DNA of 18,784 nt from Synergistaceae bacterium (GCA_017455085.1 JAFTBT010000088.1:1-18784); one strand, 5' to 3'. Shown: positions 1-6,997, counted from the first letter of the stretch. Program-made: numbers and translations. The notes: generated from the letters alone by a model not told the origin.

Positions 1-642
1 ATAACTGACTACAACTATTCAGCGTTCACGCTTGGGCCTACGTTCGCGAAAGACCCCGCACAGCAGTTCTACGTGAACCCCAAGAAGTACAAGAATCTTC
101 AGGAGTTCATCAAGGCCGCAAAAGAGAAGCCCGGCGAGCTGGTAGCCTGCACCGAAGTCGGAGCATACACCTACTACGAGATTCTGAAGTTCCAGGAACT
201 TGCGGGGATTCAGCTTGACCTTGTGGATTACGGCTCAAACTCTGACAAGATAGTCGGAATGCTCTCCGGTCAGGTCGACATGATGCCCGGAGCGTACATC
301 AACTGCAAGGATTATCTGGAGTCCGGCCAGTTCGTAGCACTGGGAGTTCCGAGCGCAGAGAGATATGACCTCATCAAGGACATTCCTACATTCAAGGAGC
401 AGGGTATAGATTTGGTGTACCCTGACTGCGATTTTTCGTTCTACTTCCCGAAAGGAACACCGGAGTCGATCATTGCGTGGTATGAGAATATCGTGCAGGA
501 GATGCACCAGAAACCGGAGTGCTTAGAGGCCATCAGGAAAGTTGAGATGATGCCCTACTACCTGAGCGCAGCAGACAGTGAGAAGCATGATGCGGAGTAC
601 TACAACGTGTTCAAGACGATAGCGGATCAGTTAGCGCAGTAA
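1..642 (+). CDS. TctC-type tripartite tricarboxylate transporter receptor, 5' end outside window
   Basis: The reading frame is open from base 1, so the gene starts before the window; 213 codons plus the stop are visible. The protein is the C-terminal two thirds of a Bug/TctC periplasmic binding protein. The stretches DYGSNSDKIVGMLSGQVD and a later GVPSAERYDLIKDIPTFKEQG are typical of the family (usual length about 320-330 residues). These receptors bind a carboxylate in the periplasm and pass it to a TctA/TctB membrane pair. No tctA or tctB is visible, so they lie upstream or elsewhere. The gene is followed by a hairpin terminator and then gudD on the same strand, which suggests a hexuronic or aldaric acid such as glucarate as substrate. 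That substrate is inferred from position only. Confidence 0.88.
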   Translation: MTDYNYSAFTLGPTFAKDPAQQFYVNPKKYKNLQEFIKAAKEKPGELVACTEVGAYTYYEILKFQELAGIQLDLVDYGSNSDKIVGMLSGQVDMMPGAYINCKDYLESGQFVALGVPSAERYDLIKDIPTFKEQGIDLVYPDCDFSFYFPKGTPESIIAWYENIVQEMHQKPECLEAIRKVEMMPYYLSAADSEKHDAEYYNVFKTIADQLAQ

Positions 643-666
643 CAGCAAGTGAAATAGAATCCGCGT

Positions 667-698
667 CCCTCCTGTGAATTTTGCAGGGGGGATTTTTT
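667..698 (+). terminator. Rho-independent terminator after the TctC-type gene
   Basis: An 8-bp stem (CCCTCCTG with CAGGGGGG, one G-U pair) encloses a 9-base loop and is followed at once by a run of six T. It lies 25 bases after the receptor stop codon and separates this gene from gudD. Confidence 0.85.
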
Positions 699-756
699 AG
701 GCGAATATGCCCAAATAATCACACGCTATATTTTTAGGCGAAATATGCCCAAATAA
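694..756. promoter_or_regulatory. Two copies of a dyad-symmetric repeat upstream of gudD
   Basis: Two near-identical 25-26 base copies lie at 694-718 and 731-756, 37 bases apart. Each has the symmetric core TTTaGGC-spacer-GCCcAAA, with a spacer of 6 bases in the first copy and 7 in the second. They sit 42-104 bases before the gudD start, where an operator would be expected. No convincing -35/-10 pair could be placed, so the promoter itself is not called. They may bind a sugar-acid regulator, or they may be dispersed genomic repeats. Confidence 0.5.
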
Positions 757-797
757 CACACACCAACGTTTTTATGTATAAGGAGGCGTAAAACTTT

Positions 798-2153
798 ATG
801 AGTAATACATACGGAAAAACTCCCACCGTCACCAGCATGAAGGTCGTCCCGGTCGCAGGGTATGACTCCATGCTCATGACCCTATCCGGAGCTCACGCAC
901 CCTACTTCACGCGCAACATCGTGATTCTTGAGGACAGTGCAGGCCATCAAGGCATCGGCGAAATTCACGGCGGAGACTACACCTGCGAGGCACTGAGAGC
1001 TTGTGAATCTCTGGTAGTTGGTCAGCCTGTCGGAAAGTATCGCGGCATTCTGGACTCCATCCACAAGCACACTAAACGCGCAAAAGAAGATGACGGCGAA
1101 GGCATCCAGACTCTCGACATCTCCAAGCTGAAATTTGTCGTCAAAGCAGAATGGGCTATCGAGTGCGCATTACTTGACCTGCTCGGCCAAGCACTGGGAC
1201 TCCAAATGTGCGAGCTGCTCGGTGACGGAAAACAGCGCGACATAGTCGAGACTCTCGGCTACCTGTTCTACGTCAGCGACAAAAAGAAAGCTCCATCACT
1301 CGGCTACATTGACGAGTCCGAAAGCTCCGACGCATGGTTCAGGATGAGACGGCACGAAATGCTCACACCTGACGCGATCGTCTCACAGGCACAGTGTCTT
1401 CACGAAAAATACGGCTTCCGGAACTTCAAGCTCAAGGGCGGAGTCTTGGCCGGCACTGAGGAGATGAAGGCTGTTGTCGCTCTCAAGAAAGCATTCCCCG
1501 AAGGACGCATCAACATCGACCCGAACGGTGCGTGGAGTCTCGCTGAGGCTATAGCTCTGTGCAAGCCACTGGAGGACGTACTCACCTACATAGAGGACCC
1601 CTGCGGCCCCGAATCCGGATACTCCAGCCGCGAAATCATGGCCGAGTTCAAAAACGCAGTACACCTCCCTGTAGCTACGAACATGATCGCGACGGACTGG
1701 AGGCAGTTTTACCATTCGGCAGCGTTGAAGGCGGTGGATATAGTTCTTGCAGATCCGCACTTCTGGGGATTCGGAGGCAGCATCAGAATCGCACAGCTCC
1801 TCAACGATTGGGGACTCACTTGGGGCAGTCACAGCAACAATCATTTCGACATCACGTTAGCGGCGTTTGCGCAAGTCGGTGCAGCAGCTCCGGGACACCC
1901 GACAGCACTCGATACGCACTGGATTTGGCAGGACGGACAGAATTTGCTCGATGACGCTCCGAAGATTCATGACGGGTATCTTGAAGTCCCTGAACGACCC
2001 GGACTCGGAGTCACCCTGAACATGCTGAGGCTCGAACAGGCTAATGCACTCTACAACAAGCTGCCCAGCCACGACAGAAACGACGCGGAAGCTATGCAGT
2101 TCTTGATTCCCAACTGGAAATTTGACAGCAAGAAGCCCTGTTTAGTGAGGTAG
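798..2153 (+). CDS. gudD: D-glucarate dehydratase
   Basis: A 451-residue enolase-superfamily enzyme that dehydrates D-glucarate to 5-keto-4-deoxy-D-glucarate in the cytoplasm. It aligns by eye along its whole length with E. coli GudD (about 446 residues): LSGAHAPYFTRNIVI near residue 29, FKLKGGVLAG at 210-219 carrying the KxK lysines K211 and K213, metal-ligand candidates D241, E266 and N295, and the catalytic histidine motif WGSHSNNHFD with H345. The C-terminal LIPNWKFDSKKPC also matches. The start is fixed by a strong AGGAGG eleven bases upstream of the ATG. It follows a TctC receptor gene and a pair of dyad repeats, and ends at a strong hairpin. Related steps (garD, garR) lie about 12 kb away on the other strand. 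The identification is firm; preference between glucarate and idarate cannot be read from the sequence. Confidence 0.96.
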   Translation: MSNTYGKTPTVTSMKVVPVAGYDSMLMTLSGAHAPYFTRNIVILEDSAGHQGIGEIHGGDYTCEALRACESLVVGQPVGKYRGILDSIHKHTKRAKEDDGEGIQTLDISKLKFVVKAEWAIECALLDLLGQALGLQMCELLGDGKQRDIVETLGYLFYVSDKKKAPSLGYIDESESSDAWFRMRRHEMLTPDAIVSQAQCLHEKYGFRNFKLKGGVLAGTEEMKAVVALKKAFPEGRINIDPNGAWSLAEAIALCKPLEDVLTYIEDPCGPESGYSSREIMAEFKNAVHLPVATNMIATDWRQFYHSAALKAVDIVLADPHFWGFGGSIRIAQLLNDWGLTWGSHSNNHFDITLAAFAQVGAAAPGHPTALDTHWIWQDGQNLLDDAPKIHDGYLEVPERPGLGVTLNMLRLEQANALYNKLPSHDRNDAEAMQFLIPNWKFDSKKPCLVR

Positions 2154-2172
2154 CTTTTACGTGTAAACTGCT

Positions 2173-2203
2173 CCCCCTTCGTCACTGGAGGGGGAATATT
2201 TTT
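2173..2203 (+). terminator. Rho-independent terminator of gudD
   Basis: A CCCCCT/AGGGGG stem with a 10-base loop is followed by AATATTTTT. The right arm and T-run also encode the last codons of the convergent gene ending at 2182, so the two genes overlap in this hairpin. Confidence 0.8.
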
Positions 2204-2823
2204 GCGATGAGTTTGTAGTAACGTCCTTTGAAGGGTTTGACCGGCATACTCATAACCAGAAATGCATCACTGATTCTCTGGCCGTCTCTCACATTTTCCG
2301 CCTCATATTCTGTGTCAGTAACGCGTATATATCTGTACTTTCTACCATGATGTACAAATTCTGCCCTGACTCGTTTTTGCCCTTCCCAGTTCTGCTTGAT
2401 GCTCAGAGTCAGATTCTCAGCCCTCACCAGAATCAGCGAGTACCTGAAGCGTTTTTCCCGCATCTCTTCGTCCGTGAGGTATTCCCTGTCATTGCCGTAG
2501 ATATACCTGTATTCTTCTTCGGGGTGTACACGCAGCACGTCATGTATCGTCATCCGGCCAAGCCTCAGCCACGCATCACGCTCAATCATGCAGTCCTCAG
2601 TGTGATTCTTGTGCGGGATTCTCTTCGTGATTCGGACTCTAGCCACGTCCAGCGGCTCACAGCTCCCGCCATCGTTCAGGAACATCATCTGCGAGTCATC
2701 CAGCGGCTCACCGTCACCGTAACCCACGAACCGCACCCACATTCCCGAATGTATATCTATGCCGGCGGTGCAGAATTTTCCCCACATGGTTGACTTGGCC
2801 ATAAGCACAGCGTCTATCTTCAT
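2182..2823 (-). CDS. Dual-OB-like protein, second paralogue of the DUF488-linked operon
   Basis: A 213-residue protein that is clearly paralogous to the product of the gene just upstream (2820-3449). Shared landmarks are KSTM at 10-13, AGID at 20-23, a W-x-R at 29-31, LDV at 58-60, (F/Y)GND at 109-112, YSLILV at 128-133, a (I/V)TDT motif and a final YYKxIAKI. The start at 2823 is chosen because its ATG overlaps the upstream stop as ATGA; a longer reading from 2904 would run out of frame through the neighbour. The N-terminal pattern K-S-x-x-x-G-x-x-C-x-AGI-D-x-x-x-x-x-W-(V/I)-R resembles proteins I recall being named dual OB domain proteins, predicted to bind nucleic acid and found near DUF488 genes. 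That name is from memory and unchecked. No catalytic motif is evident. It is the last gene of a four-gene operon. Confidence 0.75.
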   Translation of the reverse strand: MKIDAVLMAKSTMWGKFCTAGIDIHSGMWVRFVGYGDGEPLDDSQMMFLNDGGSCEPLDVARVRITKRIPHKNHTEDCMIERDAWLRLGRMTIHDVLRVHPEEEYRYIYGNDREYLTDEEMREKRFRYSLILVRAENLTLSIKQNWEGQKRVRAEFVHHGRKYRYIRVTDTEYEAENVRDGQRISDAFLVMSMPVKPFKGRYYKLIAKIFPLQ

Positions 2824-3449
2824 ATCAGCAGTATTTTCGCGATGAACTTGTAGTAACTTTTGGTGCGTCTGTCCGGAACTTTGGGCATACTGATCACTAA
2901 GCACGCATCACCAATATTTGCACTGCCTCCCAAAAAGCTGTCTTTGCCGGAGTTTTTCGTGTCAGTGATTCTGAAGTCCTTGCAGCGTGTGCCGTTGTAA
3001 TCGAAGTCTGCTCTGTGCCTGCTGAAGTTCACTGTCAGATTCTTCACACTAACCAAAATCAGCGAGTAATGTAGATCGTATTCGTGCATCTCGTTTTCTG
3101 AGAGTGACGGAGAATCATTCCCGAATGTATGTGCATGACTCTCCGGCGGATACAGGTTAAGTGCTTCCTTGACGGTGCATGTTCTGATTTTCTGCATTGA
3201 TCCTGCTGTTATCCTGCAGTTTTCAGCCTGATTCTTGAGCGGGACTCTTTCAGCAATCTCAACTCTCACAACGTCCAGAGCCTCACAATGTCCGTCTGCA
3301 TTCTGGTATTTTGTGTATGCACCTATGAGTGGATTCCCTTCTTTGTCCTGTACGAGCCGTATCCATTTTTTGGAGAGCGTATCTATTCCGGCAATGCAGT
3401 AACCGCCCTTCATGGTCGATTTCGTCAGAATCAGTATCTCCGAAGTCAT
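2820..3449 (-). CDS. Dual-OB-like protein, first paralogue of the DUF488-linked operon
   Basis: A 209-residue protein with the same landmarks as its downstream paralogue: KSTM at 10-13, CIAGID at 18-23, W29-x-R31, LDV at 58-60, a charged region with FGND at 109-112, YSLILV at 128-133, ITDT at 161-164 and YYKFIAKI at 199-206. There is no signal peptide or membrane segment, so it is cytoplasmic. Both ends are locked into the operon: its ATG overlaps the DUF488 stop as ATGA (3446-3449), and its own TGA overlaps the next ATG in the same way (2820-2823). Such coupling suggests equal amounts and joint assembly. The segment between the paralogues' motifs at about residues 140-185 differs most, which might mark separate ligand specificity. 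The dual-OB assignment is a recollection of family patterns; the biochemical role is unknown. Confidence 0.75.
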   Translation of the reverse strand: MTSEILILTKSTMKGGYCIAGIDTLSKKWIRLVQDKEGNPLIGAYTKYQNADGHCEALDVVRVEIAERVPLKNQAENCRITAGSMQKIRTCTVKEALNLYPPESHAHTFGNDSPSLSENEMHEYDLHYSLILVSVKNLTVNFSRHRADFDYNGTRCKDFRITDTKNSGKDSFLGGSANIGDACLVISMPKVPDRRTKSYYKFIAKILLI

Positions 3450-3889
3450 ATGTGAATAACCTCCGTTTCCTTGAGGCTGTCAGCAATCATCTCGGCAAAT
3501 AATCTCCTGTGGCAATGTTCAGGAGTCGGCTCAGAGCATAACAAGCACACAGTTTCGTACAGCCCGTAATATCTCGTAATGAAGTCATGTACAGAATTTC
3601 TCTCAGTCATCAATGCTCTATACTGTATCTCATATTCCGGCCAAGTGATACGTTTTTTCTTCCAGCCCTTGAGAAGCTCATCTGTAGGAGCGTAATTTAT
3701 GCAGTGTTCGTACTTGCAGTCACACAAATGCATCAGGAAATACTCTATATCATCTCCATGAGCAAATCTCGTAAGCTGAGAGCTATTCTTGAGTCTCACG
3801 TCAACAAGCATCTGAATCCGGCGAAACTTTATGCGTTCAAAGAATTGTGCCGCTGTTTTCTTGGTGAAGCCTATCGTGTACAGAATCAT
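3446..3889 (-). CDS. DUF488 family protein, short form
   Basis: A 147-residue DUF488 protein. It opens with the family's typical MILYTIGFT, has the conserved DVR at 30-32, an aromatic patch (GWKKKRITWPEYEIQY, about 75-90) and the signature C-x-E-x-x-x-x-x-C-H-R (C118, E120, C126, H127, R128). The paired cysteines with His and Arg look like an active or metal-binding site, but the family has no established reaction that I know of. The start at 3889 lies inside the end of the upstream DUF488 gene (53-base overlap, different frame). It is retained because the family N-terminus begins there. The stop overlaps the next ATG as ATGA. A 60-base row inside the gene (3721-3780) has 24 G+C, against 34 in a gudD row (1501-1560), hinting at a different origin. 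Confidence 0.85.
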   Translation of the reverse strand: MILYTIGFTKKTAAQFFERIKFRRIQMLVDVRLKNSSQLTRFAHGDDIEYFLMHLCDCKYEHCINYAPTDELLKGWKKKRITWPEYEIQYRALMTERNSVHDFITRYYGLYETVCLLCSEPTPEHCHRRLFAEMIADSLKETEVIHI

Positions 3890-4475
3890 TATTCTCCAGT
3901 CTCCAGCCTATTTTTGCATTGCACCGTCTATATGCCTCACACAGCCAGTCAGACGTAAACATCAGCTCGTTCACTCTCTCAGGGCAATATTTTTCCAGCA
4001 GCATGTTTTCAAGTTCGTCATGTGTTATATCATCAACATCAGGCATAATATGAATTACTCTTATCCCCAGCTCATGAAAAGCCCTCGCAACAAGTACAGC
4101 CCTGTGGCAGTTTATGGGGTTTTTCTCCGCGCACATGAAGGCAAATACATAGTCATTCATCCCAGCCAGCACTTTGTTCACGCCGTCCCGAAACTGTCCC
4201 GACTCCGCAAAAATCTCGAAGTCCATATAGCCGGCATGAGCGTAAAATCTCCTGTCCTGCTGTCTTGCTCCGAACTCATTCGCGTAACTCTCATAGCGTA
4301 TATTTTTCTCCATCAGGCTCCGCGAAATATTAGGGCTGTCATATTCCGGATCATGATGTGAAAACGGAACACTCCTCACGTCAATTACTGCACTGACCCC
4401 GTGTGCGGCAAGCTCGTCAACAAATTCACCCACAGTGAAGCCGGCATAACCTATCGTGAAAATCGTGGTGTTCAT
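3837..4475 (-). CDS. DUF488 family protein, long form
   Basis: A 212-residue DUF488 protein and the first gene of the four-gene operon. Conserved blocks are FTIGYAG at 6-12, IDVRSVPFS at 31-39, a serine-arginine pair at 51-52, FGARQQDRRFY at 68-78 and the signature CAEKNPINCHR at 115-125 (C115, E117, C123, H124, R125). The C-terminal SDWLCEAYRRCNAKIGWRLE matches where relatives usually end. The last 15 or so residues come from the overlap with the next gene and are probably unstructured. The start at 4475 fits the family's N-terminus; an extension to 4604 would run antisense-like through the aldolase gene end. No good ribosome site precedes this ATG except a run of six G, which is also one arm of the upstream terminator. 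Function unknown; association with nucleic-acid-binding partners is suggested by the operon. Confidence 0.87.
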   Translation of the reverse strand: MNTTIFTIGYAGFTVGEFVDELAAHGVSAVIDVRSVPFSHHDPEYDSPNISRSLMEKNIRYESYANEFGARQQDRRFYAHAGYMDFEIFAESGQFRDGVNKVLAGMNDYVFAFMCAEKNPINCHRAVLVARAFHELGIRVIHIMPDVDDITHDELENMLLEKYCPERVNELMFTSDWLCEAYRRCNAKIGWRLENNDSVHDRLHQENSGTIL

Positions 4476-4480
4476 GTGCA

Positions 4481-4508
4481 GAAAAATACCCCCCATAACT
4501 TCGGGGGG
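4481..4508 (-). terminator. Terminator between the DapA-family gene and the DUF488 operon
   Basis: Read on the minus strand, CCCCCC-GAAGTTAT-GGGGGG is followed by TATTTTT. It begins 12 bases after the DapA-family stop and ends 6 bases before the DUF488 ATG. The G-run arm is also the only candidate ribosome site for that ATG. Confidence 0.85.
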
Positions 4509-4519
4509 CAGCATGTCTC

Positions 4520-5410
4520 TTACTTCAGGAGGCCGATATTCTTCAGCACTACTGCGAGTTTTTCGTGCTGTTCCGGAGTTAGCGGCTGGATAGGCTCCGC
4601 ACATTTCCCGACGTTGTATCCGATCATGTTCAGTGCTTCCTTGATGACGACCGGGAAACTTCCCATGTTGGTGGCGATTCTCAGTTCGCTGAGCTTGAAC
4701 TGTGCCTCAAGTGCTGCGTCGTAGTTCTTGCTGCAGAAGTTCTCGTAGATGTCTACGGCGATTCTCGGGGCGATATTCCCGCAAGAAGTGATAGCTCCAG
4801 CTGCTCCGTACCACAATCCCGCGTAAATCAGGGTGTCCCTTCCCATCAGGACGCAAAATTCTGGATTGTCGCGGGTGAGCCTGATGTACTCTTCGCTGTT
4901 GGTCATGTCGCCGGTGGAGTCCTTCACAGCAATAATATTCTTGACCTGCGCAAGTTTCTGGATAGTTGCAGGGTCGACTCCGACGTTGGTCTTGGGCTTG
5001 TTGTTGTAGATGACGATCGGCAGGCTGGTAGCGTCCGCGATTTTCCGGTAGTAGATCTCAAGTTCGGCCTGTGTCTGGCTCACGAACATGGGGGTCAACA
5101 CGCTGAGTGCGTCAACTTTGAGGTCTTCGGCGATTTTTGCGAGCTCGATGGCACCTTTAGGGGTGATGTGGTTAGCTCCGGCGTAGATGTCCATTTTTCC
5201 GCGCGCATACTCGCATGTGACTTCGAGGACGTGCCTGTAAAATCCGTTGTCGAACGCGTAGAACTCTCCTGATGTTCCGAACGGGAATACTCCGTGAATG
5301 CCGTTGTCGATGAAGTACTGCAGCAATTTCTTGTACTCTTCCTCCATGAAGCGGCCGTTGTCGTCAAAAGGAGTAACGACAGGGATGACTATACCGTGAG
5401 GCTTGAACAT
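4520..5410 (-). CDS. DapA/NAL-family class I aldolase or dehydratase, likely acting on keto-deoxy-glucarate
   Basis: A 296-residue protein of the dihydrodipicolinate synthase / N-acetylneuraminate lyase superfamily, a TIM barrel that forms a Schiff base with a 2-keto acid. Visible hallmarks are GTSGE at 45-49, the tyrosine of IVIYNNKP (Y135), the Schiff-base lysine K163 in AVKDSTGD, and a GRDTLIYAGLWYGAAGAITS block at 190-209. It is not clearly DapA proper: it is in no lysine operon, and the glucarate/galactarate genes around it point to a sugar-acid substrate. Two roles are possible: aldol cleavage of 5-keto-4-deoxyglucarate to pyruvate and tartronate semialdehyde (doing GarL's job), or its dehydration to 2-oxoglutarate semialdehyde as in KdgD. 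The presence of garR favours the first. A GAGGAG lies 12 bases before the ATG. Its own terminator follows. Confidence 0.82.
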   Translation of the reverse strand: MFKPHGIVIPVVTPFDDNGRFMEEEYKKLLQYFIDNGIHGVFPFGTSGEFYAFDNGFYRHVLEVTCEYARGKMDIYAGANHITPKGAIELAKIAEDLKVDALSVLTPMFVSQTQAELEIYYRKIADATSLPIVIYNNKPKTNVGVDPATIQKLAQVKNIIAVKDSTGDMTNSEEYIRLTRDNPEFCVLMGRDTLIYAGLWYGAAGAITSCGNIAPRIAVDIYENFCSKNYDAALEAQFKLSELRIATNMGSFPVVIKEALNMIGYNVGKCAEPIQPLTPEQHEKLAVVLKNIGLLK

Positions 5411-5459
5411 GATGTGAAAAATCTCCTCTCAGAGTGTAATTTAGGTTTGGGATGACGTA

Positions 5460-5465
5460 ATTATA
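5460..5465 (-). promoter_or_regulatory. Consensus -10 box for the DapA-family gene
   Basis: On the minus strand a perfect TATAAT lies 50 bases before the ATG. No good -35 is found at 16-18 bases, so it may need an activator. It sits in a 151-base divergent intergenic region. Confidence 0.5.
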
Positions 5466-5486
5466 CACGTTAGGCACTCAGGTTGT

Positions 5487-5515
5487 TTGTGAAAAACTAG
5501 TGATTATTATAGAAT
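5487..5515 (+). promoter_or_regulatory. Sigma-70-type promoter for the coiled-coil gene
   Basis: TTGTGA and TAGAAT are separated by exactly 17 bases, with the start of transcription expected near 5522, about 40 bases before the ATG. The -35 box overlaps one arm of a TGTGAAAAA inverted repeat (5488-5496 with 5531-5539). Confidence 0.5.
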
Positions 5516-5561
5516 TATTCCCACACAAAATTTTTCACACATACAGGGAGGATATTAGCAG

Positions 5562-6968
5562 ATGATAAGGAAGACAGCACTGTTAATGATGCTGGTAATG
5601 TTGTTGTGTCCGATAGCATGGGCTGATGATGTACCTGAAGGAGCCGTTGCAGAAAATTCGGCAGTTATGGAGTCAGAGGCCGCACCCGAAACCGAAGCCC
5701 CAACTCAAGAATCAGACTCAGCACCCGAAACTGAAGCCACCGCTCCAGAAGCAGACTCAGCATCCGCAGACGCAAACCCCGCTTCAGATCAGCTGGCAGA
5801 ACGTGAGGCAGAACTTGACCGCATGAAAGATGAGCTTGACGCACGAGCCGCAGACCTTTCGAAGAAGGAAGCTGTTTTAGCGGAGAGAGAAGCTGCTTTA
5901 GTGGACGGAGAACAGAATTTTGCACCAAGAGCCGCACTCCTCGCGAAGAGGAAACTGGAGATAGACTCTCTCAGCACAGTAATCACAGGCAGAGAAACAC
6001 AGATAGCCAGACGTGAAGCCTCAGTGAATGAGCGCGAAAGAGCATTAGCCTTCAGGGAGACGGTATTTTCTCAGGAGAGCCAGAAGTTCGCAGAAGCCTC
6101 ATCTGGACTCGCAGGACGTGAAGCAGACCTCGCAAAACGTGAAGCAGACCTCGCAGCCCGTGAAGCCGAACTCAACGCGAAAGTCTCCGCAAAAGAAGCA
6201 GCAGATGCCATCACCGTCAGAGAGTCCGAACTCGTGAAGCGTGAAGCAGCACTCACCGAACGTGAGGCAGTCAGTGCAAGACTCGCAGCCCTTGAGGAAG
6301 AACTCAACGCAAAGCAAACGGAACTTGCAGGACGTGAGGAGAAAGTTGCAGGACGTGAAGCGGCAGTAGGTGCGCAGGAAGACAATCTTGCTGAGGCGCA
6401 GAAGCATGTTGATGACCACGAAACAGCACTTGCGCAGAAAGAGTCAGACCTCACGGCGAGAGAGCAGGAGCTTGCGAAAAAGAATCAGGAGCTTGCGGAG
6501 AACACTTCAGCCTTTACTGCAAGGGAGGCCGCACTCGTCAACAAGGAAGCCGATGCAGAAAAGAAAGCCGCAGAAGTCGCGGAGATGGAGACCCTCATAA
6601 AGGAACTGCCAGCGTTTGACCCCAACAACTCCACTGAAGCTGCAATGATCCTCACCTACAAGATACCGGCAGCTAGACGCAGAGAGCTTATCGCCATGCA
6701 GAGAGAGGCATATTCCCGCTACAGCTCCAACAGAATCACTCAGGCACTAGAGAGCTATTCGGCAGCGTACGAGGCAGAACCTACAGCGAACTACTTGGCC
6801 GCATACTGGGCAGGCTTGAGCGCAGAGAGACTCAGGAACAGACGTGACGAGGCTATCACTTGGGCGGACAGGGCACTGGAGATCAATCCGGACTACAGAC
6901 CCGCTCAGGAACTCAAGCGCAGACTCGAAGCTCCTGCAAGAAATACCCAGAGAAGACGCACACGCTAG
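5562..6968 (+). CDS. Secreted long coiled-coil protein with C-terminal TPR-like helices
   Basis: A 468-residue exported protein of no recognised family. Residues 1-21 form a signal peptide (positive MIRK, a hydrophobic core, AWA before the cleavage point). Residues 23-76 are an acidic low-complexity linker rich in SAPETEA-like units. Residues about 77-347 are a nearly continuous alpha-helical coiled coil made of seven-residue units of the REAxLxx type, for example READLAKREADLAAREAEL at 187-205. Residues about 380-455 look like TPR helices (AYSRYSSNRITQALESYSAAYEAEP, then AITWADRALEINPDYRPAQELKRR), and the tail is basic. This plan suggests a periplasmic spacer or scaffold with a peptide-binding end, but no partner is seen. 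The start is supported by AGGGAGGA ten bases upstream. It is transcribed alone, from a divergent promoter region to a hairpin. Confidence 0.85.
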   Translation: MIRKTALLMMLVMLLCPIAWADDVPEGAVAENSAVMESEAAPETEAPTQESDSAPETEATAPEADSASADANPASDQLAEREAELDRMKDELDARAADLSKKEAVLAEREAALVDGEQNFAPRAALLAKRKLEIDSLSTVITGRETQIARREASVNERERALAFRETVFSQESQKFAEASSGLAGREADLAKREADLAAREAELNAKVSAKEAADAITVRESELVKREAALTEREAVSARLAALEEELNAKQTELAGREEKVAGREAAVGAQEDNLAEAQKHVDDHETALAQKESDLTAREQELAKKNQELAENTSAFTAREAALVNKEADAEKKAAEVAEMETLIKELPAFDPNNSTEAAMILTYKIPAARRRELIAMQREAYSRYSSNRITQALESYSAAYEAEPTANYLAAYWAGLSAERLRNRRDEAITWADRALEINPDYRPAQELKRRLEAPARNTQRRRTR

Positions 6969-6997
6969 TTTTCACGCAAAAAGTATATTTATGTATG

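Noticed and set aside
1383..1844. Minus-strand frame of 153 codons inside gudD
   Set aside because: Shadow of a confidently identified gene.
2824..2904. Upstream start extending the last dual-OB-like protein by 27 residues
   Set aside because: The ATGA overlap at 2820-2823 and alignment with the paralogue place the start at 2823.
3831..4361. Plus-strand frame of 176 codons
   Set aside because: Antisense to two DUF488 genes with clear family motifs; no ribosome site or recognisable motif.
4476..4604. Upstream start extending the long DUF488 protein by 43 residues
   Set aside because: The extension runs through the aldolase gene end and its terminator; the family N-terminus starts at the ATG at 4475.
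4520..5410. Annotation as lysine-pathway DapA
   Set aside because: No lysine genes nearby; sugar-acid context and its own transcription unit fit a catabolic aldolase or dehydratase better, though sequence alone does not exclude DapA.
6110..6180. Regular 21-base repeats that might suggest a CRISPR-like array
   Set aside because: The repeats are tandem without unique spacers and keep frame as seven-residue coiled-coil units.
6071..6454. Minus-strand frame of 127 codons opposite the coiled-coil gene
   Set aside because: Its Ser/Ala/Arg-rich repeat is the reverse reading of the heptad codons; no independent signals.
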